Positions 39,788-49,344 are shown, numbered from the stretch's first letter. The stretch is 64,000 nucleotides of DNA from Alcaligenes endophyticus (GCF_026344035.1 NZ_JAPKND010000001.1:186001-250000), one strand, 5' to 3'. Numbers and translations are program-made. Notes: a model not told the origin generated them from the letters alone.

Positions 39788-40863
39788 CAGCCACCTATGT
39801 AACTCATTTCAATTTTTGGCCGCGCCACCTGTTCTGTACCGCGTTGCTCAGAATAGCGATCACGACGATTTGACCAGACCCCATGAATGTAGGCCGCTAA
39901 CTGACTATCCGTGCTGCCGCCACGTATCATGGCTCGTAAATCGTATCCCTGCGAGGCAAATAAGCAAAGATAAAGCTGTCCTTCGGGTGACAAACGTATA
40001 CGGGTACAGTCACCGCAAAAAGGCTGCGAGACGCTGGTAATCACACCAATCTCACCGCCGCCATCTTTATAGCGCCACCGCGCAGCCACTTCCCCGCGAT
40101 AATGAGCGTCGACCTGCTCCAGCGCAAACTCGGCACCAATACGGCCAACAATTTCTTGCCCCGTGATCACTTCATCCCAATTCCAGTTATTGGAGCTGCC
40201 TACATCCATATACTCAATAAAACGCAGAATATGGCCACTATGACGAAAGTAACGCGCCATAGGTAAAATCTGGTCATCGTTTAGGCCTTTGCGCACCACC
40301 ATATTCACTTTCACCGGGGCCAGACCCACCGCGGCAGCCTCATCAATTCCCTGAAGCACCGTCTGTACGGTCACGTTACTATCACTTAAGTGGGTGAAGC
40401 GGACATCCTCTAATGCATCTAAGCTAACAGTGACCCGATGCAGCCCTGCCTCTTTCAACACTTTCGCCTTGCTTGCTAACAAGGTGCCATTGGTCGTTAG
40501 AGCCAACTCTACCGGCTCACCCTCAGGTGTACGCAACAAGGCTAAACGCGAAATGAGCTGTTCAATGTTCTTGCGTAGTAAAGGCTCCCCACCCGTTAGC
40601 CGTATTTTTCGCACACCTAAGGCCACACATTGTATGGCTACACGTTCAATTTCCTCTAGGGTGAGCAATTCACGCTGAGGCATAAACTGATAATCTGCCC
40701 CAAACACCTCTCGCGGCATACAGTAGGTACAACGAAAGTTACATTTATCGGTTAATGAAATCCGCAGATCCCTGAAAGGACGGTGCCATTGATCTAAAGG
40801 CTGTACCAATTGCCCCGTATTGGCTCGCACGCTAGGAGCGGATTTAGGCTGTTTAGTCACCAT
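39787..40863 (-). CDS. moaA: GTP 3',8-cyclase MoaA
   Basis: Radical-SAM enzyme starting molybdopterin synthesis from GTP. 358 residues. The SAM cluster motif is CNFRCTYC near residue 40; the second cluster ligands are in [19 protein letters not shown]; the protein ends in the required Gly-Gly (MSYIGG). ATG 40863 follows GGTGAG. It lies 54 bases behind the ModE-like regulator gene on the same strand, with an inverted repeat in the gap. Confidence 0.97.
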   Translation of the reverse strand: MVTKQPKSAPSVRANTGQLVQPLDQWHRPFRDLRISLTDKCNFRCTYCMPREVFGADYQFMPQRELLTLEEIERVAIQCVALGVRKIRLTGGEPLLRKNIEQLISRLALLRTPEGEPVELALTTNGTLLASKAKVLKEAGLHRVTVSLDALEDVRFTHLSDSNVTVQTVLQGIDEAAAVGLAPVKVNMVVRKGLNDDQILPMARYFRHSGHILRFIEYMDVGSSNNWNWDEVITGQEIVGRIGAEFALEQVDAHYRGEVAARWRYKDGGGEIGVITSVSQPFCGDCTRIRLSPEGQLYLCLFASQGYDLRAMIRGGSTDSQLAAYIHGVWSNRRDRYSEQRGTEQVARPKIEMSYIGG

Positions 40864-40895
40864 TCGTCGTACTCACCGCTAACTGATAGCTGAAA

Positions 40896-40913
40896 TATGT
40901 TTGCTTATACATA
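40896..40913. promoter_or_regulatory. candidate operator TATGT-N8-ACATA upstream of moaA
   Basis: TATGT at 40896-40900 and ACATA at 40909-40913 in the 54-base gap between the regulator gene and moaA, flanked by A+T-rich sequence. Half-sites and spacing equal those of the palindrome in front of fdsG. Probably a site for the ModE-like regulator; inference only. Confidence 0.5.
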
Positions 40914-40917
40914 ATTT

Positions 40918-42024
40918 TTATTCCAAGGTGGAGGACCACGATGTCGCCAGTGCTTGCTGCAAGGTAAGCACTTGCCCTATACCTTGTGCGTCATAACCCA
41001 CTAAATTGTCCATGTAATCGCGATAAGCAAGGCTCGTAATGAGCGACAATAACGGCTCTAGCGCACCACTTTCTATGCGCTCAATATGGCAAGCGAAAAA
41101 ATAACGCTCTTGTGCCAAGGGTATAAAGTCCAAGCCACAGCGCCAAGCGGCTGTTTCCACCCCCAAACCTACATCAGCCATGCCACTGGCAATATGAGCA
41201 GCCACAGCCATATGCGTGAGTTCCGTCGTTTCGAAGCCCAAGATTTGGCCGCTGTCTAATTGCAACTGCTGCAAAATAGCACTTAATAAATAACGTGTGC
41301 TAGATCCCATCTGACGATTTACAAACCGTACATCAGGACGCACTAAATCAGCCACCCCTTCAATTCCCTTAGGATTACCCGCCTCGACAAACAAACCCGT
41401 ATTACGAGTAGAAAGATAAATAAGCCGATGATGCTCTGGCGACAAGTACTCCGTGTAGGCGCGTAACACACAGGCCTCATGCTGCCCCTTGGGCAACTGA
41501 AAGCCTGCCACATCACAATCGCCGCGTTGGAGCGAGGCTAAGGCTTCCACGGCTGTTCTATAGCGCAACTCTAAGGGCAGCGCCTCTTTTTCGTTCGCTA
41601 AGCGCATCAAGCCCTCTACGGCAAAGCCATGACTGGCCTGCAAACGTAAACGCTCAATGGAAGAACTGTACAAACGTGCTAGTTCTTCTTGCAGTTCCGA
41701 GGCAAAGCTTTCTAAAGTGGGTGTAAGGCGTGCCTCTAGGCGGCGGTTTGCCCAAAGCAAACGCCGCGCGAATTCGGTCAGCTTAGTGCCCTTACGTCGC
41801 GAAGTTTCTAACAAACTTGCCTCAAACTGCTTTTCTGCTTCGCGTAACAAGCCCCAAGCATGACGGTAGGAGAGATTACAGGCCTTACTGGCACCAGCAA
41901 GGTGTCCCAGTGATTCAATTGCACTCAGCAGCCGCAATACGTCAGCCATCGACATTTCTATGCCGTCAGCGTTCTCAAGCAACCAATCCGAGCGTAGCCT
42001 GGCTTTATATTTGAAGTTAGCCAT
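40918..42024 (-). CDS. ModE-like regulator: HTH plus molybdate-binding-protein-like domain
   Basis: 368 residues. The N-terminus has a ModE-type winged helix: LLSAIESLGHLAGASKACNLSYRHAWGLLREAEKQF and the wing GTKLTEFARRLL (about residues 27-95). From about residue 130 a periplasmic-binding-protein-like domain (PF12727 type) follows: DCDVAGFQLPKG, NRQMGSSTRYLL, GMADVGLGVETAAWRCGLDFIPL. Such fusions sense molybdate, tungstate or the cofactor; the ligand here is inferred. It is divergent from fdsG and stands before moaA-mobA, fitting a regulator of both sides. Confidence 0.85.
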   Translation of the reverse strand: MANFKYKARLRSDWLLENADGIEMSMADVLRLLSAIESLGHLAGASKACNLSYRHAWGLLREAEKQFEASLLETSRRKGTKLTEFARRLLWANRRLEARLTPTLESFASELQEELARLYSSSIERLRLQASHGFAVEGLMRLANEKEALPLELRYRTAVEALASLQRGDCDVAGFQLPKGQHEACVLRAYTEYLSPEHHRLIYLSTRNTGLFVEAGNPKGIEGVADLVRPDVRFVNRQMGSSTRYLLSAILQQLQLDSGQILGFETTELTHMAVAAHIASGMADVGLGVETAAWRCGLDFIPLAQERYFFACHIERIESGALEPLLSLITSLAYRDYMDNLVGYDAQGIGQVLTLQQALATSWSSTLE

Positions 42025-42107
42025 GGTCTGCGTTGGTAGTAATGTGTTTTCGATTTACATGCTTGTTAAAGCATATTGCCTTCATTATATATGTGAAATT
42101 TAGCTTA

Positions 42108-42136
42108 TTGAAAAAGTCGGTTTTCCTTTGTAGATT
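42108..42136 (+). promoter_or_regulatory. candidate promoter of the fds operon
   Basis: TTGAAA at 42108-42113 and TAGATT at 42131-42136 with a 17-base spacer. Transcription would start near 42143 and run through the palindrome at 42158-42179 before reaching fdsG. A separate hairpin (ATGCTT/AAGCAT, 42059-42074) is closer to the regulator start. Confidence 0.5.
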
Positions 42137-42157
42137 AGGCATATAGCGCAGAATCAC

Positions 42158-42179
42158 TATATGTAAAAAATTACATATA
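42158..42179. promoter_or_regulatory. perfect 9+4+9 palindrome upstream of fdsG, candidate ModE-like operator
   Basis: TATATGTAA and TTACATATA around four A bases, a perfect inverted repeat. It contains TATGT-N8-ACATA, as upstream of moaA. Placed 45 bases before the fdsG ATG and just downstream of the likely transcription start, a position suited to repression. ModE operators of E. coli are also dyads of TATAT-like halves. Confidence 0.6.
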
Positions 42180-42224
42180 AACACGGAGACGTACGGCTGT
42201 TTTCACAGTCTGCTAGATACTACT

Positions 42225-42731
42225 ATGCATATCCCCTCTAACCCGCATGAACTGGGGCACGGCCCTGATGCCGCCCTTGATATCGCTTTGCAAGCTGTGG
42301 AAAAACACGCCCAGCAGCGCGGCCCTCTGTTGCCCATTTTGCACACCATTCAAGACAGCCTAGGGTATATACCTGATAGGGTTATCCCCTGCCTAGCTGA
42401 GCACTTACATCTATCCCGCGCAGAAATTCATGGCGTAATTAGTTTTTATGCGCATTTTCGTACTCAGCCTCCCGCCGCGAACATCCTTGAGGTTTGCCGA
42501 GCTGAAGCCTGCCAAGCGATGGGAGGCAATGCCTTAGCCGACCACGTTAAACGTCGTCTGAGTTGCGACTTTCACGCTCAAAGCAGTGATGGTCGTGTCA
42601 GCTTAGAGCCTGTGTATTGCTTAGGTCTCTGTGCACAGTCACCGGCAGTGATGCTCAATGGCGAACCACATGCCCGCATGACGCCAGAAAAACTGGATGC
42701 GCTCTTACAAGCACAAGGAGCCCTAAAATGA
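42225..42731 (+). CDS. fdsG: NAD-dependent formate dehydrogenase gamma subunit FdsG
   Basis: NuoE-like subunit of 168 residues carrying a thioredoxin-fold [2Fe-2S] cluster; the four ligands are seen in EVCRAEACQAMG and YCLGLCAQSPAV. LLPILHTIQDSLGYIP and ISFYAHFRTQP are conserved in the family. Passes electrons between FdsA and FdsB. The ribosome site is weak. It overlaps the fdsB start by four bases. Confidence 0.95.
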   Translation: MHIPSNPHELGHGPDAALDIALQAVEKHAQQRGPLLPILHTIQDSLGYIPDRVIPCLAEHLHLSRAEIHGVISFYAHFRTQPPAANILEVCRAEACQAMGGNALADHVKRRLSCDFHAQSSDGRVSLEPVYCLGLCAQSPAVMLNGEPHARMTPEKLDALLQAQGALK

Positions 42732-44302
42732 GCCAAACTATTAAAGTGTATGTCCCTAAAGACACTGCTGCCCTAGCGGTTGGGGCAAATACTGTCGCTG
42801 CTCAAATACAGCAAGAGGCTCAACAGCGTGGAATGAGCATTCAGCTTATCCGTAACGGCTCACGTGGCATGCTTTGGCTTGAGCCGTTGGTCGAAGTGGA
42901 AACACCCGAAGGCCGTATCGCGTATGGCCCGGTCGACCCAGGCGATGTTCCTTCCTTATTCGACCAGGGCTTCTTAAACGGGCAACCGCACCCACTGGCT
43001 CTTGGACTCACTGAGGCCATCCCTTATTTACGCCAACAAGAGCGTCTAACCTTCGCGCGCGTCGGCATTACCGACCCCACCTGTTTGAGCGACTACCAAA
43101 GCCATGGTGGCTTTGCAGGGCTATCCCGAGCCCTGAGTATGGAAAGCATCAGCATTGTAGACATGGTGACCGACTCCGGCCTGCGTGGGCGAGGAGGGGC
43201 TGCTTTCCCTACGGGCATTAAATGGCGAACCGTTCTCAACACATCAGCCGTACAAAAATACGTAGTCTGCAATGCCGATGAGGGTGACTCGGGAACGTTC
43301 TCTGATCGTATGTTGATGGAGGGCGACCCCTATTGTCTGATCGAGGGCATGACGATTGCTGGCCTAGCGGTTCAAGCTACTTACGGGTATATCTATGTGC
43401 GCTCTGAATACCCTTACGCTATCGAGGCACTAGAAAGCGCGATTCGCAACGCTCGTGAAGCCGGTTGGTTAGGGAAAAACATTCAAGGCTCGGGGAAAGA
43501 ATTTGATCTAGAAGTACGCAAAGCTGCCGGCGCGTATATTTGTGGAGAAGAAACCGCACTGCTCGATAGCCTGGAAGGCAAACGGGGCGAAGTACGCGTC
43601 AAACCCCCTCTGCCTGCGATTGAGGGACTATTTGGCTTACCTACCGTAGTCAATAACGTCGTTTCCTTAGCGTCGATTCCGATTATTCTTGCTAAAGGTG
43701 CGGACTATTATCGCGACTATGGTATGGGTCGCTCCCGTGGCACCCTAGCCTTTCAACTCACCGGCAATCTACAGCAGGGCGGCTTGGTCGAGAAAGCCTT
43801 CGGTGTGACGCTACGCGAGCTGCTCTATGACTATGGTGGTGGCAGTGCCAGCGGACGCCCCCTACGTGCCGTTCAGGTAGGCGGACCACTAGGTGCCTAT
43901 TTACCCGAGCATCAATGGGATGTGCCGCTTGACTACGAATCCTACATGCAGATTTCTGCCATGGTTGGGCACGGTGGCTTAGTCGCCTTCGACGACACCG
44001 CAGACATGTCCCAGTTAGCGCAATATGCCATGGAGTTCTGTGCCATAGAGTCCTGTGGAAAATGTACGCCCTGCCGTATAGGCTCTACACGAGGCGTAGA
44101 AAGCCTACAAAAAATTCGTCGTCGCGAGCAGACAGAGACTCAAGTGGAGTTATTACGTGACCTATGCGACACCATGATGGCCGGCTCACTGTGCGCCTTA
44201 GGCGGCATGGCCCCCTACCCAGTTTTGTCCGCGCTCAATCACTTTCCGCAAGACTTCGGCCTGCCTGTTGCCGAAGCAGAAACAACCCAGACCAGCGCCT
44301 GA
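42728..44302 (+). CDS. fdsB: NAD-dependent formate dehydrogenase beta subunit FdsB
   Basis: NuoF-like subunit of 524 residues holding FMN and the NAD site. ATG 42728 (MSQTIKVYVPKD) overlaps fdsG. The N-terminal 130 residues form a thioredoxin-like extension usual in FdsB. GRGGAAFPTGIKW (FMN/NAD region), CNADEGDSGTFSDR, GAYICGEETALLDSLEGKRG and the [4Fe-4S] motif ESCGKCTPCRIGSTRG are clear. Reduces NAD+ with electrons from formate. Confidence 0.97.
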   Translation: MSQTIKVYVPKDTAALAVGANTVAAQIQQEAQQRGMSIQLIRNGSRGMLWLEPLVEVETPEGRIAYGPVDPGDVPSLFDQGFLNGQPHPLALGLTEAIPYLRQQERLTFARVGITDPTCLSDYQSHGGFAGLSRALSMESISIVDMVTDSGLRGRGGAAFPTGIKWRTVLNTSAVQKYVVCNADEGDSGTFSDRMLMEGDPYCLIEGMTIAGLAVQATYGYIYVRSEYPYAIEALESAIRNAREAGWLGKNIQGSGKEFDLEVRKAAGAYICGEETALLDSLEGKRGEVRVKPPLPAIEGLFGLPTVVNNVVSLASIPIILAKGADYYRDYGMGRSRGTLAFQLTGNLQQGGLVEKAFGVTLRELLYDYGGGSASGRPLRAVQVGGPLGAYLPEHQWDVPLDYESYMQISAMVGHGGLVAFDDTADMSQLAQYAMEFCAIESCGKCTPCRIGSTRGVESLQKIRRREQTETQVELLRDLCDTMMAGSLCALGGMAPYPVLSALNHFPQDFGLPVAEAETTQTSA

Positions 44303-44315
44303 CAAGGAGCTTGCC

Positions 44316-47225
44316 ATGCTAGAAACCGTATTGATCCGTGACCGAGACTTCGGCACACCAGAATCCCTACATACTGAAGTCGTCAGCTTGACGATAGACG
44401 GTCAGATACTCGAAGTGCCTGTAGGCACCTCTGTAATGCGTGCCGCCGCCATCGCGGGCATTCATATTCCTAAACTATGCGCCACCGATAGCTTAGAAGC
44501 CTTTGGCTCCTGTCGCTTATGCTTGGTGGAAATTCAAGGGCGTCGCGGCACACCAGCTTCTTGTACTACTCCTGTTGAAGCTGGCATGGTGGTACAGACG
44601 CAAAATGATCGCTTGCAAAAACTACGCCGCAACGTGATGGAGCTGTACATCTCCGATCACCCGCTCGACTGTTTAACCTGCCCCGCTAATGGCAACTGCG
44701 AACTGCAAGATATGGCCGGAGTGGTAGGACTGCGCGAGGTGCGTTATGGCTATGAGGGAGCTAACCACCTAGAAGACAGCACGGATAGCTCCAACCCTTA
44801 TTTCGCTTACGACTCAAGTAAATGTATCGTCTGCAATCGTTGTGTTCGAGCTTGCGAAGAAACGCAGGGCACCTTTGCTCTGACAATAGATAGCCGCGGT
44901 TTTAGCTCTCGCGTTGCAGCCGGCCAAAATCAAGACTTTTTAGAAAGTGATTGTGTCTCCTGCGGCGCTTGCGTACAAGCCTGCCCCACCTCATCGTTGA
45001 TGGAAAAGTCTGTTATAGAGCTGGGTCAACCAGAACATGCCGTCATCACCACCTGCGCTTATTGCGGCGTGGGCTGTGGGTTTAAAGCGGAAATGAAAGG
45101 TGATCAAGTGATCCGCATGACCCCCTGGAAAGACGGTAAAGCCAATCGTGGCCATGCTTGCGTAAAGGGGCGCTTCGCATGGGGCTATGCCACCCACCCA
45201 GACCGTATGCTTAAGCCCATGATACGCAAAAGCATTCATGACCCATGGCAAGAAGTCAGTTGGGACGAAGCCTTCGCTTATACCGCCTCTGAGTTCAAAC
45301 GCATACAACAACAGTATGGTCGCGACTCCATTGGCGGAATTACCTCGTCTCGCTGCACTAACGAAGAAACCTATCTAGTTCAAAAACTGGTGCGTGCTGC
45401 TTTTGGAAACAACAACGTCGATACCTGTGCGCGTGTATGTCACTCGCCCACGGGGTACGGCCTTAAAACCACTCTAGGTGAGTCGGCAGGCACCCAAACT
45501 TTTGATTCAGTCGAGCACACAGACGTCGTCATCGTTATTGGTGCCAATCCCAGCGCCGCCCACCCTGTGTTCGCCTCCCGTTTGAAAAAGCGCTTACGCC
45601 AAGGCGCTCGTCTCATCGTTATCGACCCACGCCAAACAGAACTGGTTAGCTCCCCGCATATTAAAGCAGACTATCACTTGCCATTAACGCCGGGAACCAA
45701 TACCGCTTTGCTTACAGCCTTAGCACATGTGGTTGTAACCGAAGGTCTGCTCGATCAACAATACATTAACGAGCGATGTGAGCCAGAGGCATTTAACGAG
45801 TGGCGAGACTTTGTCAGTCTTCCAGAAAACTCGCCAGAAACCATGGGGCCAATTTGTGGTGTACCCGCTGAAGATATACGAGGCGCGGCCCGTCTATATG
45901 CCACGGGGGGTAACGGATCTATTTATTATGGCCTAGGCGTGACCGAGCACAGCCAAGGTTCGACTACCGTTATGGCGATTGCTAACCTTGCCATGGCAAC
46001 TGGAAATATTGGGCGCGAAGGCGTAGGTGTCAACCCCTTGCGTGGACAAAATAACGTGCAAGGGTCCTGCGACATGGGCTCTTTCCCTCATGAGTTCCCA
46101 GGCTATCGTCATGTGTCCGACGATGCAGTAAGGGCTCAGTTTGAGCAGGCTTGGGACGTCTCTCTACAGTCTGAACCAGGCTTGCGCATCCCGAATATGT
46201 TTGATGCAGCGCTCAGTGGTTCGTTTAAGGGTTTGTATTGCCAAGGCGAGGACATCGTGCAGTCTGATCCTAATACCCAGCATGTCGCCGCCGCCATGGA
46301 GGCCATGGAGTGTGTAGTGGTACAAGACTTGTTCTTGAACGAAACCGCCAAGTATGCCCATGTCTTTTTACCGGGCTCCTCCTTCCTCGAAAAAGATGGG
46401 ACCTTCACCAATGCGGAACGCCGCATTTCACGTGTACGCAAAGTCATGGAACCCAAAGCGGGCATGGCTGACTGGCAAACCACCTGCGCGCTGGCTCAAG
46501 CCCTGGGCTACCCCATGCATTACGACCACCCAAGTCAGATCATGGATGAAATAGCACGCCTTACCCCCACCTTCTCGGGCGTTTCCTATACCCATATTGA
46601 TGCTTTAGGGGGGAGCGTTCAATGGCCCTGCAACGAGCAAGCTCCTGCAGGCACCCCCACCATGCATATTGACAAGTTTGTACGCGGCAAAGGACGCTTT
46701 ATTCCCACTAAGTATGTGCCCACCGAGGAGCGTAGCAATCGCAAATTCCCATTGCTGCTGACTACCGGCCGCATCCTTTCCCAGTACAACGTTGGCGCTC
46801 AAACTCGACGTACCTCCAACACGGCCTGGCACTCCGAAGATCTACTGGAAATACATCCCCAAGACGCCGAAGATCGTGGCATACGCAGTGGTGATAGAGT
46901 TTCAGTAAAAAGTCGCGCCGGGGAAACCGCCTTACGTGCCACCGTTACCGAGCGTGTGCAGCCTGGAGTGGTTTACACTACCTTTCACTTTCCTGAGTCT
47001 GGCGCCAACGTTGTCACCACCAATAACTCAGACTGGGCAACCAACTGCCCCGAGTACAAGGTAACAGCGGTACAGATTCAACGTGTCACGCAGGAGTCCG
47101 ATTGGCAAGAGCGTTGGAGTGACTTTGATCACAAGCAGCAACGCTTGCTAAAAGGTGAGTCTCTGACTGATGAGGCTAATACCTCTGACACGGTGTTGCA
47201 ACCCGAACTAAGTCCACAGGTCTAA
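44316..47225 (+). CDS. fdsA: NAD-dependent formate dehydrogenase alpha subunit FdsA (molybdenum)
   Basis: Catalytic subunit, 969 residues, oxidising formate to CO2. ATG 44316 has AAGGAG upstream. In order: an N-terminal [2Fe-2S] ferredoxin domain (CRLCLVEIQGRRGTPASC), a His/Cys [4Fe-4S] site (HPLDCLTCPANGNC), two ferredoxin clusters (CIVCNRCVRAC, CVSCGACVQAC), a proximal cluster (CAYCGVGCGF), then the bis-MGD domain. CARVCHSPT contains the cysteine that should bind molybdenum, followed by the catalytic histidine, so it is a cysteine rather than a selenocysteine enzyme. Soluble; no signal peptide. Confidence 0.97.
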   Translation: MLETVLIRDRDFGTPESLHTEVVSLTIDGQILEVPVGTSVMRAAAIAGIHIPKLCATDSLEAFGSCRLCLVEIQGRRGTPASCTTPVEAGMVVQTQNDRLQKLRRNVMELYISDHPLDCLTCPANGNCELQDMAGVVGLREVRYGYEGANHLEDSTDSSNPYFAYDSSKCIVCNRCVRACEETQGTFALTIDSRGFSSRVAAGQNQDFLESDCVSCGACVQACPTSSLMEKSVIELGQPEHAVITTCAYCGVGCGFKAEMKGDQVIRMTPWKDGKANRGHACVKGRFAWGYATHPDRMLKPMIRKSIHDPWQEVSWDEAFAYTASEFKRIQQQYGRDSIGGITSSRCTNEETYLVQKLVRAAFGNNNVDTCARVCHSPTGYGLKTTLGESAGTQTFDSVEHTDVVIVIGANPSAAHPVFASRLKKRLRQGARLIVIDPRQTELVSSPHIKADYHLPLTPGTNTALLTALAHVVVTEGLLDQQYINERCEPEAFNEWRDFVSLPENSPETMGPICGVPAEDIRGAARLYATGGNGSIYYGLGVTEHSQGSTTVMAIANLAMATGNIGREGVGVNPLRGQNNVQGSCDMGSFPHEFPGYRHVSDDAVRAQFEQAWDVSLQSEPGLRIPNMFDAALSGSFKGLYCQGEDIVQSDPNTQHVAAAMEAMECVVVQDLFLNETAKYAHVFLPGSSFLEKDGTFTNAERRISRVRKVMEPKAGMADWQTTCALAQALGYPMHYDHPSQIMDEIARLTPTFSGVSYTHIDALGGSVQWPCNEQAPAGTPTMHIDKFVRGKGRFIPTKYVPTEERSNRKFPLLLTTGRILSQYNVGAQTRRTSNTAWHSEDLLEIHPQDAEDRGIRSGDRVSVKSRAGETALRATVTERVQPGVVYTTFHFPESGANVVTTNNSDWATNCPEYKVTAVQIQRVTQESDWQERWSDFDHKQQRLLKGESLTDEANTSDTVLQPELSPQV

Positions 47226-47226
47226 T

Positions 47227-48102
47227 ATGACTGAGTCTACTGCCCCGTCCTATCAACGCTCGCACAGCACCGGTCTGGTGTGGCGTCAATCCAGGCCTGC
47301 GCCTGACGAACTTGCGCCCGCGCTAGCCGAGCAATATGACAGTTTGGCAGTAGAGTCTCCCGTGGCTTTAGAGTACAACGGCATCAGTCATAGCGCCCTA
47401 TTAGCCAGCCCAGACAATCTAGACGATTTAGCCTACGGTTTTTCTTTCACGGAAGGCATCATACGTCACGCTGATGACATCCTCGATGTACAACTCCAAG
47501 AGGGTGAGCACGGTTACTTATTACAAATAACGATAGCTAATGCTTGCATGCATCAGCTTAAAGCTCGTCGACGTCAATTGGCCGGCCGAACAGGTTGTGG
47601 CTTATGTGGTTTAGAAAGTCTAGACGAGGTGCGTAGGGACTTACCTGCTGTGCGGCCTCCACAACACGCCCCTACCACACAGGCTATTTTTCACGCCTTG
47701 GACCAAATGCGTGATAAACAGGCACTGCATTTGCTCACGGGAGCAACGCATGCCGCCGCCTGGTGCTCGTTAGCAGGTGAAGTACTGATTGTGCGTGAGG
47801 ACGTAGGTCGTCACAACGCCCTAGATAAACTATATGGGCATTTATTGCGCCACCATATAGACCTACAACAAGGCATGGTACTGATATCAAGCCGAGCCAG
47901 TTTTGAAATGGTGCAAAAAACGGCTGCTATGGGCATTGCTTTTTTAGTGGCCGTATCGGCCCCGACTTCTTTCGCCTTGCAACTAGCACAAGAGCTAGGA
48001 GTCATGCTGGCTGCTTTTGCGCGTCACAGCGGTTTTACGCTATATAGCCACCCGCACTATCTACAGCGGGATACTCCTCTTTCACTACCGAGCACAGTAT
48101 GA
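47227..48102 (+). CDS. fdhD: formate dehydrogenase sulfurtransferase FdhD
   Basis: Moves sulfur from a cysteine desulfurase to the Mo-bis-MGD of formate dehydrogenase, needed for activity. 291 residues with the cysteine pair in TGCGLCGLESL near residue 121, GATHAAAW and VREDVGRHNALDKL. Starts two bases after the fdsA stop and overlaps the fdsD start by four bases. Confidence 0.95.
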   Translation: MTESTAPSYQRSHSTGLVWRQSRPAPDELAPALAEQYDSLAVESPVALEYNGISHSALLASPDNLDDLAYGFSFTEGIIRHADDILDVQLQEGEHGYLLQITIANACMHQLKARRRQLAGRTGCGLCGLESLDEVRRDLPAVRPPQHAPTTQAIFHALDQMRDKQALHLLTGATHAAAWCSLAGEVLIVREDVGRHNALDKLYGHLLRHHIDLQQGMVLISSRASFEMVQKTAAMGIAFLVAVSAPTSFALQLAQELGVMLAAFARHSGFTLYSHPHYLQRDTPLSLPSTV

Positions 48103-48347
48103 ATATAGAACCTCTTATTCCCATGGCTAACCGAATTGGTGAGTTTTTTGAAACCATGCGCAATCGCGAGCAAGGTATGCAAGAAATTGCTCATCACATT
48201 CGTAGTTTTTGGGATCCTCGAATGCGCAGCGCATTACTGAGCTTTATCGAGTTGCATCCAGATGGTCAAGGCCCTGAGGGCTGTCTGAGTCCAATCGTGC
48301 TAGAGGCAGTACAAAGCCATGCCGCGCAACTACAACCTAAAACATAA
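48099..48347 (+). CDS. fdsD: formate dehydrogenase delta subunit FdsD
   Basis: Small 82-residue protein with MANRIGEFFETMRNREQGMQEIAHHIRSFWDPRMRSALL, the FdsD family signature. Known as an accessory protein of the FdsGBA complex, assisting maturation. Last gene of fdsG-B-A-fdhD-fdsD; a strong terminator follows 13 bases later. Confidence 0.94.
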   Translation: MNIEPLIPMANRIGEFFETMRNREQGMQEIAHHIRSFWDPRMRSALLSFIELHPDGQGPEGCLSPIVLEAVQSHAAQLQPKT

Positions 48348-48360
48348 AATCGTAGAGATA

Positions 48361-48390
48361 AAAAAAGCGGCTCAGTAAGAGCCGCTTTTT
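48361..48390. terminator. bidirectional terminator between fdsD and the universal stress gene
   Basis: AAAAAAGCGGCTC and GAGCCGCTTTTT form a perfect stem with a short loop. A-tract on one side and T-tract on the other make it work in both directions for the convergent genes. Confidence 0.9.
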
Positions 48391-48403
48391 CACCTACCAA
48401 TGC

Positions 48404-48865
48404 TTAGTCGTTTTCTTTAACGCGATAGACCAACACGGTGTTTTTAGCCATGTTAAGGACTTTAATTGTGACGCTTCCTAGCAATAAGCGCGACAAGCCA
48501 CTACGGCCATGACTACCAATAAAAATCAAGTCGCAGCCTTCTTCGTCTGCCGCCTGAACCACGCCATCGGCCACGTTGAAATTAGAAACAGATTTGCCTA
48601 TTGCTTTGACGCCCGCGGTTTCAGCACGGTCGAGTACTTGACGCAGATATTTTTCTGATTGCTCGCGCGCTGTTTTGTCGTAGTCCTCATCGGTGATGGC
48701 GTACGCGGCAGCCATACCATCGAAGCCAACAGTAGCAGCAAAGGGCTGCGTAACGTGTAGAGCAACAATTTCAGCACCTATTTGACGGGCAAATGTAACG
48801 CCCTTGTTGGCTGCTTGAGCGGATAATACCGAACCATCGGTAGGGATTAAAATCTTCTTAAACAT
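48404..48865 (-). CDS. universal stress protein (UspA family)
   Basis: 153 residues from ATG 48865; the preceding in-frame codon TTG 48871 is less likely because AAGGGGG sits right for the ATG. KKILIPTDGSVLS at the N-terminus and the ATP-binding motif GSHGRSGLSRLLLGSVT near the C-terminus follow the nucleotide-binding Usp subgroup. Function in stress or metabolic regulation is general to the family. Confidence 0.93.
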   Translation of the reverse strand: MFKKILIPTDGSVLSAQAANKGVTFARQIGAEIVALHVTQPFAATVGFDGMAAAYAITDEDYDKTAREQSEKYLRQVLDRAETAGVKAIGKSVSNFNVADGVVQAADEEGCDLIFIGSHGRSGLSRLLLGSVTIKVLNMAKNTVLVYRVKEND

Positions 48866-48954
48866 ATGCAATACCCCCTTTGAAATAGACTATAGACAGC
48901 TTAACGTCTGAGTGGTGAGAAACCAAGCCCGTTTCACATCACCTTTGATTAACA

Positions 48955-49296
48955 TCAGTTAGTTTGAGTAGCGTGATACAAAATAGAGCAGCGATTACCA
49001 CTGCGGCAATAGGCTAGCACGGGTTGAGGCAGGGTTTCGAGTAGATCAGCAAAATTATTCACATCTGCTGCAGTAATTGCATTGCCTGCTACCGGCTGAT
49101 AACACGCCTGTAAACCCACCGCCTCAGCGGCAGCCATGACATCTGCTGCTAAAGGCTGTTCGGCCCCGCCTTCAAAATCAGGACGATTAATAATAACGCT
49201 TTTAAAACCGGCGGCAGCAACCGCTTGCATATCTTCAGCCGTCAACTGAGGCGACACAGCAAAGTTTTCAGACAAAGACTTGTAGGGGATAGACAT
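48955..49296 (-). CDS. DUF442 / TIGR01244-family protein (BLH-type phosphatase-like)
   Basis: 113 residues with the start MSIPYKSLSENFAVSPQL, the GFKSVIINRPDFEGGAEQP segment and the active loop AYCRSGNRC, a Cys-x5-Arg-like P-loop of the protein tyrosine phosphatase fold. The family occurs as a domain of sulfide-oxidising beta-lactamase-like hydrolases (BLH) and is often called a sulfur transferase. No persulfide dioxygenase partner is nearby. Confidence 0.82.
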   Translation of the reverse strand: MSIPYKSLSENFAVSPQLTAEDMQAVAAAGFKSVIINRPDFEGGAEQPLAADVMAAAEAVGLQACYQPVAGNAITAADVNNFADLLETLPQPVLAYCRSGNRCSILYHATQTN

Positions 49297-49344
49297 AACA
49301 ACTCCAAATTCGCAATTACACTACAGTGGTAAAGGAAAAATAGT

